Positions 1 through 7,177 of a stretch of 64,000 bases of DNA are shown one piece after another (position 1 is the stretch's first letter; each line of letters starts with the position of its first letter). The notes beneath the pieces were generated by a model, which searched no databases, was not told where the DNA came from, and worked only from the letters and a program-made list of their open reading frames with translations. The stretch is from Patescibacteria group bacterium (GTDB taxonomy: Bacteria > Patescibacteriota > Microgenomatia > UBA1406 > GWC2-37-13), in contig JANWUX010000002.1 in NCBI GenBank assembly GCA_025057905.1, forward strand, positions 124,001 through 188,000, in the 5' to 3' direction. Both the position numbers and the translations under genes were made by a program.

Positions 1-1128
1 CTGAAAAAGGAGTCGCGAAAGATCATCGAAGCCTCAAGTGGCAACACCATAAAAGCTCTGGCTGGCTTGGCTAACCTCTGCGGCCTGTCATCGGTTAGCG
101 TCACCAATCGAATCCGGGTCCCCGAGATTAAAGAGATTTTGTTGCTAATGGGCGTTGAGATAATCGAAACACCGGGCCGAAGCGCTTGTCTTGATCCAAA
201 CAACCCTGATGACCCTCTTTATGTTATCAATAAAATGATACTCGCTGAGCCGGACAAATACTTTTATCCAAATCAATATCACAACGAAAATAATCCAGCC
301 ATCCATGAGCAGACGACCGCTCAAGAGATCCTCAGAGACTTGGGGTCGATTGATTATCTGTTTGCCTCTTTGGGGACGACGGGATCGTCTTTGGGCCTAT
401 TTCGGGCCTTAAAAAAAGAGAATCCCCGACTAAAGATTTTTGGTATCGCTGCCTCAGCCGAGGACTTTATTCCAGGAATTCGAAGCCAAGGCGAACTTTT
501 AGAAGTGGGCCTGTTTGAACCAGAAATCTATGAGGAGATCATCTATGTCTCCAGTTTGAAGGCTCTTGAAGCAATGAGAGAGTTAATCATTAATTTTGGC
601 ATTTTAGCTGGCCCAAGCAGTGGGTCAGTTTACTTTGCCGCCAAGAATAAACTTTCTTACCTTAACTCGGAGACATCAGGCAAGAAAGCAGTCATTATAA
701 CCTGCGATCGGTTTGAATGGTATCTTTCCTATATCAAAAAAAGAAAGCCAGAATGGTTTGGCTTGAAAAAAAAAGCCCACAGTCCCTATGAGTTTGAGTT
801 TGACGAGAATTTTCCCTATGAAATTGAGTCAGAAAACTTACTTGAATTTATTCAAAAAAATGAGCCACTTGTGATTGATCTTCGATCACCTTTTGCCTTC
901 CAGCTTGGCCACTTGCCCGAGTCAATTAATATTGAAGCTTCTTTTTTTGCGGAGTTGGTTGATGATCGAAGGCCATTTTCTATAAAAAAACCGTTGCTTT
1001 TGGTTTGTGCCATTGGTGTTGTTTCGAAGCGTCTAGCTGCTTACCTGCGAACTCTTGGATATGAAAGCTATTCTCTCAAGTATGGTCTCAATAGTTTTGA
1101 GGGTGATCTGGAAAGCTCTGATCAATGA
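1..1128 (+). CDS. Cysteine synthase-rhodanese fusion (5' end cut by window)
   Basis: The frame is open from base 1, so the N-terminus, including the expected PLP lysine, lies outside the window. The visible part begins with SSGNTIKALA, the substrate-loop motif of cysteine synthase/cystathionine beta-synthase fold-type II PLP enzymes, and GTTGSSLG fits the phosphate-binding turn. The last ~100 residues form a rhodanese-like domain (VIDLRSPFAFQLGHLP, then a candidate catalytic Cys in LVCAIGVVSKRLA). The family joins sulfide to O-acetyl- or O-phosphoserine; the rhodanese domain may deliver or receive persulfide sulfur, which is inference. Its TGA overlaps the ATG of the next gene by 4 bases, indicating translational coupling to a cysteine-desulfurase-like enzyme. 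Confidence 0.85.
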   Translation: MKKESRKIIEASSGNTIKALAGLANLCGLSSVSVTNRIRVPEIKEILLLMGVEIIETPGRSACLDPNNPDDPLYVINKMILAEPDKYFYPNQYHNENNPAIHEQTTAQEILRDLGSIDYLFASLGTTGSSLGLFRALKKENPRLKIFGIAASAEDFIPGIRSQGELLEVGLFEPEIYEEIIYVSSLKALEAMRELIINFGILAGPSSGSVYFAAKNKLSYLNSETSGKKAVIITCDRFEWYLSYIKKRKPEWFGLKKKAHSPYEFEFDENFPYEIESENLLEFIQKNEPLVIDLRSPFAFQLGHLPESINIEASFFAELVDDRRPFSIKKPLLLVCAIGVVSKRLAAYLRTLGYESYSLKYGLNSFEGDLESSDQ

Positions 1129-2384
1129 GTCAAGAGAATAAATATCGTCGTCATTTTCCTCTTTTTGATCATCAGCCAGCGCTTGTCTATCTTAATTCAT
1201 CAGCGGTCAATCCTCTTCCTCGCTTTTCAATTGAGAAATTGACACAGCTTCTTGGCCAGACTGTTCTTCTTGAAAATCGAGATAACGCATTTTTAAGCCA
1301 AAAAATAAATCAAATGATCGAGATAACAAGAAGAAAAATCCTCAACTTTTTTTCTGCCAATGAAAAACTCTGGTTCGTTTTCTTCACCGCCGGCACAACC
1401 GATTGGGTCAATCGACTGGCCCTGTTGATGTTGACAGATTTTTTTAAAGAGGAAGACAAGGTTCTTGTTGGTCAAAATGATCATCAATCAGTTGTTTATC
1501 CTTTTGTTTGGCTTTCGCAATTAGCAAAAGCGAGCAAACCCAAAATGCGAGTTTGGGTTAGATTTTACCTCAATGCTGAAAATGGTTTGATTGACTCTAG
1601 AAATTTTCTCTCTCTTGTTGACAGTCGAACAAGATTGGTCATTCTCAGTCTTGTCAACAACAGCTTTGGTGTCATAAATGATCTTAAATGGTTGATAAAT
1701 CAGACTAAGATAAAAATAAATAACAGCCAAGAGAAGTTACCTCTTTTTTGTATCGATATCAACCAGGCTGTTTTGAGAACAAAGATTGATCTAGAGTCAA
1801 TTGGGGGCGACTGTTATTTTTTTTCGGGGGAAAAGCTCTTGGGACTTGGCGGGGTCGGGGTGGTGATTGTAAGAAAAGATCGACTGAAGACTTTGCCGGT
1901 GATTTTTTCCGGCAGTGGCGGCGGTTTTGAGTTTTCTAACAATGAGCTCTCGATAAAAAACCTCTGGCAGGCTCAGGAGGTAGGAACAAAAAATGTCTTG
2001 GGAATCGTTTCTCTACTTTTTGGGCTCGAGTTCATCGAGAAAATAGGCCTTGAGACTATCATTAAGAAAAATTACCATCTTAGAGATTATTTTCTAGCAA
2101 AACTTCGCCAAGTAAAATTTTTAACTCTTATAAATGAAGACACCTTTGTCGACAGCCAGCGGGTCGGTATTTTTACCTTAACTTTGAATGAAAGAATCTC
2201 TCTTTCGGATCTGGGTTTATTTCTCAAAAAGAACCAGATCCTCGTTCGGCTAGATGATCTTTGTCAGGCACGGCCTGATAAAAATTCATTTCTTCGAGTA
2301 AGTTTAAATTTTTACAACGATTTCGAGGATATTGATAGATTTTTTGAGGTTTTTACCAATTTTTTTGAGAAAGTGGGAGGATAA
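1125..2384 (+). CDS. Class V aminotransferase / cysteine desulfurase-like PLP enzyme
   Basis: A 419-residue fold-type I PLP enzyme of the class V aminotransferase family, which includes SufS/CsdA-like cysteine desulfurases. Visible signatures are an N-terminal YLNSSAVNPLP stretch, FFTAGTTDWVN for cofactor phosphate binding, and CYFFSGEKLLGLGGVGV, where Lys237 should bind PLP. Most relatives have SxHK there; this one has SGEK. The start ATG overlaps the preceding cysteine synthase stop (ATGA), so the pair is one operon, and cysteine made by one enzyme may be the sulfur source for the other. A role as desulfurase rather than another aminotransferase or lyase is inferred from this context. No SUF or ISC scaffold gene is visible. 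Confidence 0.75.
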   Translation: MSQENKYRRHFPLFDHQPALVYLNSSAVNPLPRFSIEKLTQLLGQTVLLENRDNAFLSQKINQMIEITRRKILNFFSANEKLWFVFFTAGTTDWVNRLALLMLTDFFKEEDKVLVGQNDHQSVVYPFVWLSQLAKASKPKMRVWVRFYLNAENGLIDSRNFLSLVDSRTRLVILSLVNNSFGVINDLKWLINQTKIKINNSQEKLPLFCIDINQAVLRTKIDLESIGGDCYFFSGEKLLGLGGVGVVIVRKDRLKTLPVIFSGSGGGFEFSNNELSIKNLWQAQEVGTKNVLGIVSLLFGLEFIEKIGLETIIKKNYHLRDYFLAKLRQVKFLTLINEDTFVDSQRVGIFTLTLNERISLSDLGLFLKKNQILVRLDDLCQARPDKNSFLRVSLNFYNDFEDIDRFFEVFTNFFEKVGG

Positions 2385-2426
2385 ATTTCTTATTGAATTT
2401 TTCCTTTTTTTCGTTTAATCTTTCTT

Positions 2427-2435
2427 TGCTAAAAT
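2427..2435 (+). promoter_or_regulatory. Extended -10 promoter for the cobalamin riboswitch
   Basis: TGCTAAAAT is an extended -10 (TGN plus TAAAAT). Transcription would start near 2442, right at the 5' arm of the riboswitch P1 stem that begins at 2444. No clear -35 is seen. Confidence 0.55.
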
Positions 2436-2443
2436 AAAAGTTG

Positions 2444-2607
2444 AAAAAGCTTGATTTCAGTCACTCTCCGTTCACTCTGGGGGGGAAGACTGGTCCTAGG
2501 AGACTGGGATTACTGGGAACACCGGTGAAAATCCGGGGCTGTGCCGCAGCGGTGATTTCAACCCGCAGTTAAGGTTGAGAAAGCCCGAAGACCGATCAAG
2601 CTTTTTT
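2444..2607 (+). promoter_or_regulatory. Cobalamin (B12) riboswitch
   Basis: The conserved core is present: GGGAA followed by the GGTGAAAATCC element near 2524-2534, then GGGGCTGTGCCGCAGCGGTGA, and downstream GCCCGAAGACC at 2583-2593. A perfect 12-bp P1 stem closes it (AAAAAGCTTGAT at 2444-2455 with ATCAAGCTTTTT at 2595-2606). The class is a known adenosyl-/hydroxo-cobalamin sensor that usually represses the downstream gene when B12 is bound. Here the next start codon is at 2626, only 19 nt after P1, so translational control or a P1-linked T-run attenuator are both possible. Confidence 0.92.
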
Positions 2608-2628
2608 CCCCGAGCAGGGAGAGTAATG
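2606..2628 (+). promoter_or_regulatory. Ribosome-binding site within a short hairpin
   Basis: GGGAGAG lies 3-9 nt before ATG 2626. Its GGGAG can pair with TTCCC at 2606-2610 across a 6-nt loop, so the site could be hidden or exposed depending on the adjacent P1 stem. It is one of the few clear Shine-Dalgarno-like sites in this window. Confidence 0.5.
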
Positions 2629-3690
2629 ATTAGTGTTGCCGAGTCACTAGCTCGGTTTGGCCTTAATCCTGAAGAAAATTTCTACTCTAGAGAGGCTCTT
2701 GAGAAGCAAATCGAGGCATATTTTAACCATGTGGTATGTGACTGCCCAGTTTCCAATAAGTACGTCTACTGTGTCAGGTATCAAGAAAATGATCTAAAAA
2801 TCATAACTGAAAATCATCAAGAGCTCTATCTTGATGAGGAAGAAAGAGGTGGCCTTGCCAAAGAGGGAACGCTTAAAGCGGTTTCAGAAGCCCTCAAACA
2901 CCCGAGAAAAATTGTTTTTCTTTACAGCCCGCCCGGCCCGGTGGCTTTTGAAAAAGGGACAAAGTATGATAAAGTGCCTCCTTACACCTCAGGCCAGCTA
3001 TATCTGATGATCTCCAACAATCCCGACCAGGTTGAGGCTTTGGCCATCTCCATTTCTGAGGAGGGTGAAGCTAAGTTTCTAAAGGAGATTGATATGAAAA
3101 TTTTTCAAGGTGAAGATAAGATTGGAAAAATTAAGTATTACCTGTCTAATCCCTTTGTAACTAACATGAGTCTTGACCAATTACTTGAAAAATTTGCCAT
3201 TATCTCAAAAGAAGAAGATTTTATTGTTTATCAAAATGTGCATGGGCATAAGTTTTCTCTCTCTCGTGTCGTTCAACTTGTAAAAAAGGGATGGAAGAGA
3301 CAAATAAAGCCTATTCCTTCAGTTAATGACCTTGTACCTCAAGGTAAAATCAAACCTTTTTTTGCTTATCTTAAGGCCCTTGCAAGTTTTTTTCCTCAGG
3401 GTCAATCTTCTCTGAGACTTGCCGGCAGTTGTGGTGGTGGGGAGGTTACGTGGAATCAGATTAGTTCCTTACTTGATTCATTCACCAAGGTTGCGTTTGC
3501 TCCTCTTTCCCCTTTCTATCGAGCAAAAGATTTTTTTCTACCTTATTTCTCTGTGGCTGATTCAGATGAGTATGGTCCGTTAAATTTTGAGTGTCCTCAT
3601 TGTCTAAGTGAGGTCAGGCGGCCGAGACATCAACTTCTTGAAAGCTGTCCCTATTGCAACGGCGATCTTCGTTGTGGAAGCAGTGAGTAA
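2626..3690 (+). CDS. Unknown zinc-ribbon protein under B12 riboswitch control
   Basis: About 354 residues, with no recognised family. The start is ATG 2626, preceded by GGGAGAG; an upstream in-frame TTG at 2575 lies inside the riboswitch and was not chosen. The body has no obvious membrane segment or signal peptide. Two features are visible: a central YSPPGPVAF...SGQLYLMI stretch, and a C-terminal four-cysteine zinc ribbon (CPHC near residue 325 and CPYC about 20 residues later). An early CDC pair is also present. The riboswitch ties expression to cobalamin, so a B12-independent substitute enzyme, B12 uptake or salvage are all conceivable; none is shown by sequence. Its 3' end overlaps pus10 on the other strand by 77 bases. 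Confidence 0.75.
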   Translation: MISVAESLARFGLNPEENFYSREALEKQIEAYFNHVVCDCPVSNKYVYCVRYQENDLKIITENHQELYLDEEERGGLAKEGTLKAVSEALKHPRKIVFLYSPPGPVAFEKGTKYDKVPPYTSGQLYLMISNNPDQVEALAISISEEGEAKFLKEIDMKIFQGEDKIGKIKYYLSNPFVTNMSLDQLLEKFAIISKEEDFIVYQNVHGHKFSLSRVVQLVKKGWKRQIKPIPSVNDLVPQGKIKPFFAYLKALASFFPQGQSSLRLAGSCGGGEVTWNQISSLLDSFTKVAFAPLSPFYRAKDFFLPYFSVADSDEYGPLNFECPHCLSEVRRPRHQLLESCPYCNGDLRCGSSE

Positions 3691-4627
3691 AGTTATTGTC
3701 AGGAAAATTAACTTTGGTGACAACTAGCTTCTCGACTTGGCACTTGGTATTCAAAAACTCAGAGAGGGAGGGTTGGGTTCGGCCGTTGTCACCGTTTATC
3801 AGCTCTTTAATATAGGTCCCGGCCTGAGCCTTAATTTCAATCACTGGCTTTTGGGAGTCAAAGCTGATAATCCGGGCATAGTATATCTCCTTTTTTCTCT
3901 CAAGATTTGCTCGCCGGCGAAGAACTCTTGTCGGTGTTTTTTGGCTGATTATGATACCGGACAGTTTTTGACAAGCTTTTTCTAGACTCTCCTTGTCGAT
4001 TGGTGTTTCAGTTTTTACAGTAGCTTGATAAACTTTATCGGGAGAGGCGAACTTGACTTGTTTAATCTTCTTCTTGGAACAAAACTCAAGGCGACTGACT
4101 CTGACATATTGAGAGGTTTGATTAATCGCTTTGGTAATCTCTTCAAGATCAAAGGTACGTTTCTTTGGATTTTTTATCTCAATGACAAAAGGTCTTCCTT
4201 GACCAACGTTCACGACGTCAATGTCTTCTCGGCCGCAGCCATGAAAAGAATGATCCTCTCCCCTACTCTTCTTTAGAATGACCTCGCCGATTTCTTCCTG
4301 AACTGAGGTCAAGTATCTTTTTTTGTGCCAGCGTGTTTGAGGGATTCCAGCAGTAATCTTTTGGTAATAGCCAAAAAGATATACTGGCCTAACTCGAAGA
4401 GTTAACTCTTCTTTTTCAAGATCGATCTCAACATGTATCTCTGGTTCCTTGTAGTCAACTCTTTTTCCCAGTTTAAGCTCAGTTATCTTTCCAAGAGTTG
4501 TTTTCCAGTTCTTTTTCTCTTCCGGCGAGAACTTACCTTTTATCCCCAAAAGAAAGGTAGTAAACTCAAACTCTTTCAGCCTGTTAACGATCTTTTCTGA
4601 CAGCCTCTCAATTTTCTCTTCATTCAT
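3614..4627 (-). CDS. pus10: tRNA pseudouridine synthase Pus10
   Basis: About 337 residues matching the archaeal/eukaryotic Pus10 family, which makes pseudouridine in the tRNA T arm (positions 54/55). Diagnostic blocks are FTTFLLG, YQKITAGIPQTRW, the catalytic FHGCGREDIDV followed by GQGRPFVIEI (Asp135 of the RED triplet is the expected nucleophile), and C-terminal AGTYIKELINGDNGRT. Archaeal homologues carry an N-terminal zinc domain with CxxC pairs; that part is absent, so this is a shortened form. ATG 4627 is chosen because the longer in-frame extension runs into tRNA-Leu. The start lies 9 nt after that tRNA, so both should share a transcript. Pus10 is rare in bacteria, suggesting transfer. 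Confidence 0.88.
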   Translation of the reverse strand: MNEEKIERLSEKIVNRLKEFEFTTFLLGIKGKFSPEEKKNWKTTLGKITELKLGKRVDYKEPEIHVEIDLEKEELTLRVRPVYLFGYYQKITAGIPQTRWHKKRYLTSVQEEIGEVILKKSRGEDHSFHGCGREDIDVVNVGQGRPFVIEIKNPKKRTFDLEEITKAINQTSQYVRVSRLEFCSKKKIKQVKFASPDKVYQATVKTETPIDKESLEKACQKLSGIIISQKTPTRVLRRRANLERKKEIYYARIISFDSQKPVIEIKAQAGTYIKELINGDNGRTQPSLSEFLNTKCQVEKLVVTKVNFPDNNFTHCFHNEDRRCNRDSFQEVDVSAA

Positions 4628-4636
4628 TAGTAGAGG

Positions 4637-4718
4637 TGCCGCAGAGAGGATTTGAACCTCTACGGGTTTACCCACACGGTTCTAAGCCGTGCCTGTCTGC
4701 CAATTCCAGCACTGCGGC
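4637..4718 (-). tRNA. tRNA-Leu (UAG anticodon)
   Basis: An 82-nt cloverleaf with a long variable arm. Acceptor strands GCCGCAG and CTGCGGC pair, the anticodon stem is CACGG/CCGTG with loop CTTAGAA (anticodon TAG), and the T arm reads GAGGTTCAAATCCTC. The discriminator is A; the genome continues CCT, so CCA is not fully encoded and must be completed by a CCA-adding enzyme. A TAAAAT box at 4732-4727 lies 8 nt upstream. The pus10 start codon follows 9 nt downstream. Confidence 0.95.
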
Positions 4719-4778
4719 GTTAATTTATTTTATTTTTATATATTATAATAATCCTTTTAAAATTATCTTTTATATTTA

Positions 4779-5248
4779 TTGTTATTAAAATTAACGAGAG
4801 ACTATCTTATAAAAAAGAATAACGGTTTCGTCAAATTTTATTTTTCCTACTTTAAAAGTGTCACTTTTGAATTAGTGATGGTTATTATTAGTTTTTTTTT
4901 TAAATTTATTTCTTTTAATTTTCTTGGAGACACTATAAATAATTTTCTTATTTTTATCGAAATTATTTTTATTCAATTGTTCAAAACTTATTTAGTTTTA
5001 AAATTAATTCTTGTTTGGATTTATAAAAAGTATCATAAGAAGTGACGAAATTGTGATTAGGAAGGGATTAATAAATTCGAAAGAAACGACTTATGAAATA
5101 TCCAATCTTCAATCAATGATTATCAATCAGGGGTTATTTTGGAAAAATTTTTAATTTTGGGACGATCAGGTTATATAATCCAGTTTTAAAATATGAGATT
5201 TTTATTGAATATATTCTTAAACCAGAATTTTATGGTGAATTTATTTAA
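4779..5248 (+). pseudogene. Frameshifted bPH2-type (PH-domain) membrane protein
   Basis: The first frame encodes two hydrophobic helices (around VMVIISFFFKFISF and FLIFIEIIFIQLF) ending near IYKK. Removing one A from the A5 run at 5025-5029 and one T from the T5 run at 5148-5152 continues the protein through IIRSDEIVIRKGLINSK, YEISNLQSMIINQGLFWKN and NFGTIRLYNPVLKYEIF to a TAA at 5246-5248. Two membrane helices followed by a rigid beta-rich domain with RxGL, an IQS motif and FGT matches bacterial PH (bPH2/DUF304) proteins. As written it cannot be made in one frame. Either it is decaying or both indels are homopolymer errors. Confidence 0.6.
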
Positions 5249-5314
5249 AAAAAAAGAGCCAAAGTCCCTTTTATCATAAAAAAAGTAACCAAAGAGAACT
5301 TTAAAAGATAAAAG

Positions 5315-5962
5315 CTATTTTTTTAAGAAGTTTGCAACTGTCCAGAAACCAAAAATAAAACCACCAATATGGGCAAACCAGGCAATCCCGCCTTGATTGA
5401 TATCGAAAGTGACAAGCGAGCCAACTCCGGAAAAAAGCTGTATCAAAAACCAATAACCTAAAAAAAACCAAGCTGGTAGATAGATAATCTGAAAAAAACC
5501 AAAAAAAGGCACCAGAGCTTCAATCTTTGATCGATTAAAAAGAACAAAGTAAGCCCCGGTTACCCCAGAGATTGCTCCTGAGGCCCCAATCATTGGAATT
5601 TCACTTCCGGGATTAAAGCTATACTGAAAAAGAACGGAAAAACAGCCAGCTAAAAGATAAAAGACTAGATACTTTAGATGACCAAGTCGGTCTTCAACAT
5701 TGTCGCCAAAGATATGAAGAAACCAGAGATTCGAGGCAATATGAAAAAGGCTACCATGAAGAAAGATTGAGTAAAAAATGAACTGATAGGATGAAAGTTC
5801 AAGAAAGTTAAACTGAGCCGGGATAAAGCCGTACTGGTAAATAAACTCTTCAAAGTCAGGGCTAGCAAGTTGTCTAATAAACACCAGAATGTTAGCAAAA
5901 ATGATGAGGTAATTAATAAGAGGGAAACTTCTTGTCCTGTTAATATCTCTTAGGGGAAGCAT
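5315..5962 (-). CDS. Rhomboid family intramembrane serine protease
   Basis: A 215-residue polytopic membrane protein with the rhomboid catalytic dyad: Ser128 in GASGAISG and His198 in AHIGGFIFGF. The supporting HxxxN motif (His74-Asn78 in HIASN) and the loop sequence WFLHIFGDNVEDRLG are also typical. It cleaves transmembrane substrates within the bilayer; the substrate here is unknown. ATG 5962 is preferred over an upstream TTG because a TATAAT box ends 6 nt before it, placing transcription start essentially on the ATG. It stands alone, flanked by a decayed gene and tRNA-Ser. Confidence 0.93.
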   Translation of the reverse strand: MLPLRDINRTRSFPLINYLIIFANILVFIRQLASPDFEEFIYQYGFIPAQFNFLELSSYQFIFYSIFLHGSLFHIASNLWFLHIFGDNVEDRLGHLKYLVFYLLAGCFSVLFQYSFNPGSEIPMIGASGAISGVTGAYFVLFNRSKIEALVPFFGFFQIIYLPAWFFLGYWFLIQLFSGVGSLVTFDINQGGIAWFAHIGGFIFGFWTVANFLKK

Positions 5963-5968
5963 TCTATT

Positions 5969-5974
5969 ATTATA
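5969..5974 (-). promoter_or_regulatory. -10 box of rhomboid gene (leaderless)
   Basis: TATAAT on the minus strand, with 6 nt between it and ATG 5962. Confidence 0.6.
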
Positions 5975-6007
5975 AGTAAAAATCAAGGCAGTTTTGGTCT
6001 TTTAAGA

Positions 6008-6013
6008 TAAAAT
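6008..6013 (+). promoter_or_regulatory. -10 box of tRNA-Ser
   Basis: TAAAAT ends 6 nt before G1 of the tRNA, so transcription would begin at or within a base or two of the mature 5' end, leaving almost no leader for RNase P. Confidence 0.5.
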
Positions 6014-6019
6014 AAATAA

Positions 6020-6106
6020 GGAGAGGTGCGAGAGTGGTTGATTCGGCACGCCTGGAGAGCGTGTATGACCGAAAGGTCATCGCGGGTTCGAATCCCGCCC
6101 TCTCCG
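6020..6106 (+). tRNA. tRNA-Ser (GGA anticodon)
   Basis: An 87-nt class II tRNA with long variable arm (ATGACC gaaa GGTCAT). Acceptor GGAGAGG pairs with CCTCTCC, the anticodon stem is CACGC/GCGTG with loop CTGGAGA (anticodon GGA), and the T loop is GGTTCGAATCCC. Discriminator G is followed by CCC rather than CCA, so the CCA end is not encoded. A cation antiporter gene begins 19 nt downstream on the same strand. Confidence 0.96.
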
Positions 6107-6111
6107 CCCTT

Positions 6112-6117
6112 TAAAAT
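6112..6117 (+). promoter_or_regulatory. Possible -10 box between tRNA-Ser and antiporter
   Basis: TAAAAT, 8 nt before the TTG at 6126. It could give the antiporter its own leaderless transcript in addition to read-through from the tRNA. Confidence 0.4.
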
Positions 6118-6125
6118 TTTTTTCC

Positions 6126-7124
6126 TTGATCGTGATTGTCAATCTTGTTTTGTTTGTTATCGGCTTTGTTGTTCTTCTTAGGTCAGCCGATTTGCTGGTT
6201 GTTGGAGCCTCTTCTTTGGCCAAATCTCTAAAGATCTCTCCTTTAATTATCGGCTTGACTATTGTTGCTTTTGGAACGTCCTCGCCCGAGTTGATAGTCA
6301 GTCTAATTGCTGCCATTCGAGGTTCAACTGATTTGATCTTTGGCAACATTGTCGGCTCTAACATCTTTAACATCGGCGTCATTATGGCCTTGGCTTCAAT
6401 CATCAATCCGCTTAGAATTAGGACCAAGACGGTTTGGCGAGAGATTCCTATCTCGCTTCTTGGTTCAATTGTTTTTCTTTTTCTCAGTTATGACTCACTT
6501 AACCTTATCAAGAAAATTAGAGATTTTGCTAAACCAGAGCTTAATTTTGGCTACATTAACCAAACTGATGGTGTAATTCTCTTGATTTTTTTTATCATCT
6601 TCCTTTATTACTCGTTTATTGAAACGAAGACAGGAAACAGTCAAGAGATGACTGACCTTCCAGTTGATCAGCTACGGAATCGGTTGACATCGGGGTTGTT
6701 TATCTTCCTTGGCTTGGTTGGCCTGATTATTTCGAGCAACTTAGTGGTTGACAACGGCGTTTACCTGGCCAGATTTTTGGGAATTTCGGAAAAGGTGATT
6801 GGTCTGACTCTCATTGCCGCCGGCACCAGTCTACCTGAGCTGGTAACAAGTCTTGTTGCTTCTTATAAAAAAGAGTCAGATATCTCAGTTGGGAATATTA
6901 TTGGTTCAAATGTTTTTAACATTTTTTTTATTCTTGCATTTTCCAGCCTGATTTCACCCATAAAGGTGACTAGTGAGAGTTTCATTGATATCCTGGTAAT
7001 GATCATCTTTACCTTCTTTACCTTTGTTTCCTTCTTTATTTTTCACAAAAAGTATTTTGACCGATTCGAAGGAATTATTTGCTTTGGATTTTATCTAGTG
7101 TATATTTATTTTCTTTTCTTTTAG
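6126..7124 (+). CDS. Calcium/sodium antiporter, CaCA family (YrbG-like)
   Basis: A 332-residue inner-membrane exchanger with the internally duplicated alpha repeats of the CaCA superfamily. Repeat 1 has LTIVAFGTSSPELIVS then GNIVGSNIFNIG; repeat 2 has LTLIAAGTSLPELVTS then GNIIGSNVFNIF. The paired GTS.PEL glutamates and GSN.FN asparagines form the ion site in known structures. About ten hydrophobic segments are present with a charged cytosolic loop in the middle. The start is TTG 6126, or possibly GTG 6132. Ion specificity (Ca/Na versus other cations) is not settled by sequence. The gene begins 19 nt after tRNA-Ser. Confidence 0.92.
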   Translation: MIVIVNLVLFVIGFVVLLRSADLLVVGASSLAKSLKISPLIIGLTIVAFGTSSPELIVSLIAAIRGSTDLIFGNIVGSNIFNIGVIMALASIINPLRIRTKTVWREIPISLLGSIVFLFLSYDSLNLIKKIRDFAKPELNFGYINQTDGVILLIFFIIFLYYSFIETKTGNSQEMTDLPVDQLRNRLTSGLFIFLGLVGLIISSNLVVDNGVYLARFLGISEKVIGLTLIAAGTSLPELVTSLVASYKKESDISVGNIIGSNVFNIFFILAFSSLISPIKVTSESFIDILVMIIFTFFTFVSFFIFHKKYFDRFEGIICFGFYLVYIYFLFF

Positions 7125-7177
7125 TGAAAATAAACAGAAAAGTATTGAGATTTAGTGGCTTTCAAAATTTCTGGTTC

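Noticed and set aside
2575-2625. Longer N-terminus for the zinc-ribbon gene from TTG 2575
   Set aside because: These codons form the conserved 3' part of the riboswitch; ATG 2626 has a ribosome-binding site.
6077-6427. Minus-strand frame through tRNA-Ser and the antiporter start
   Set aside because: It reads antisense through a tRNA and conserved antiporter sequence, ending in the artefactual GRRGRDSNPR typical of translated tRNAs.
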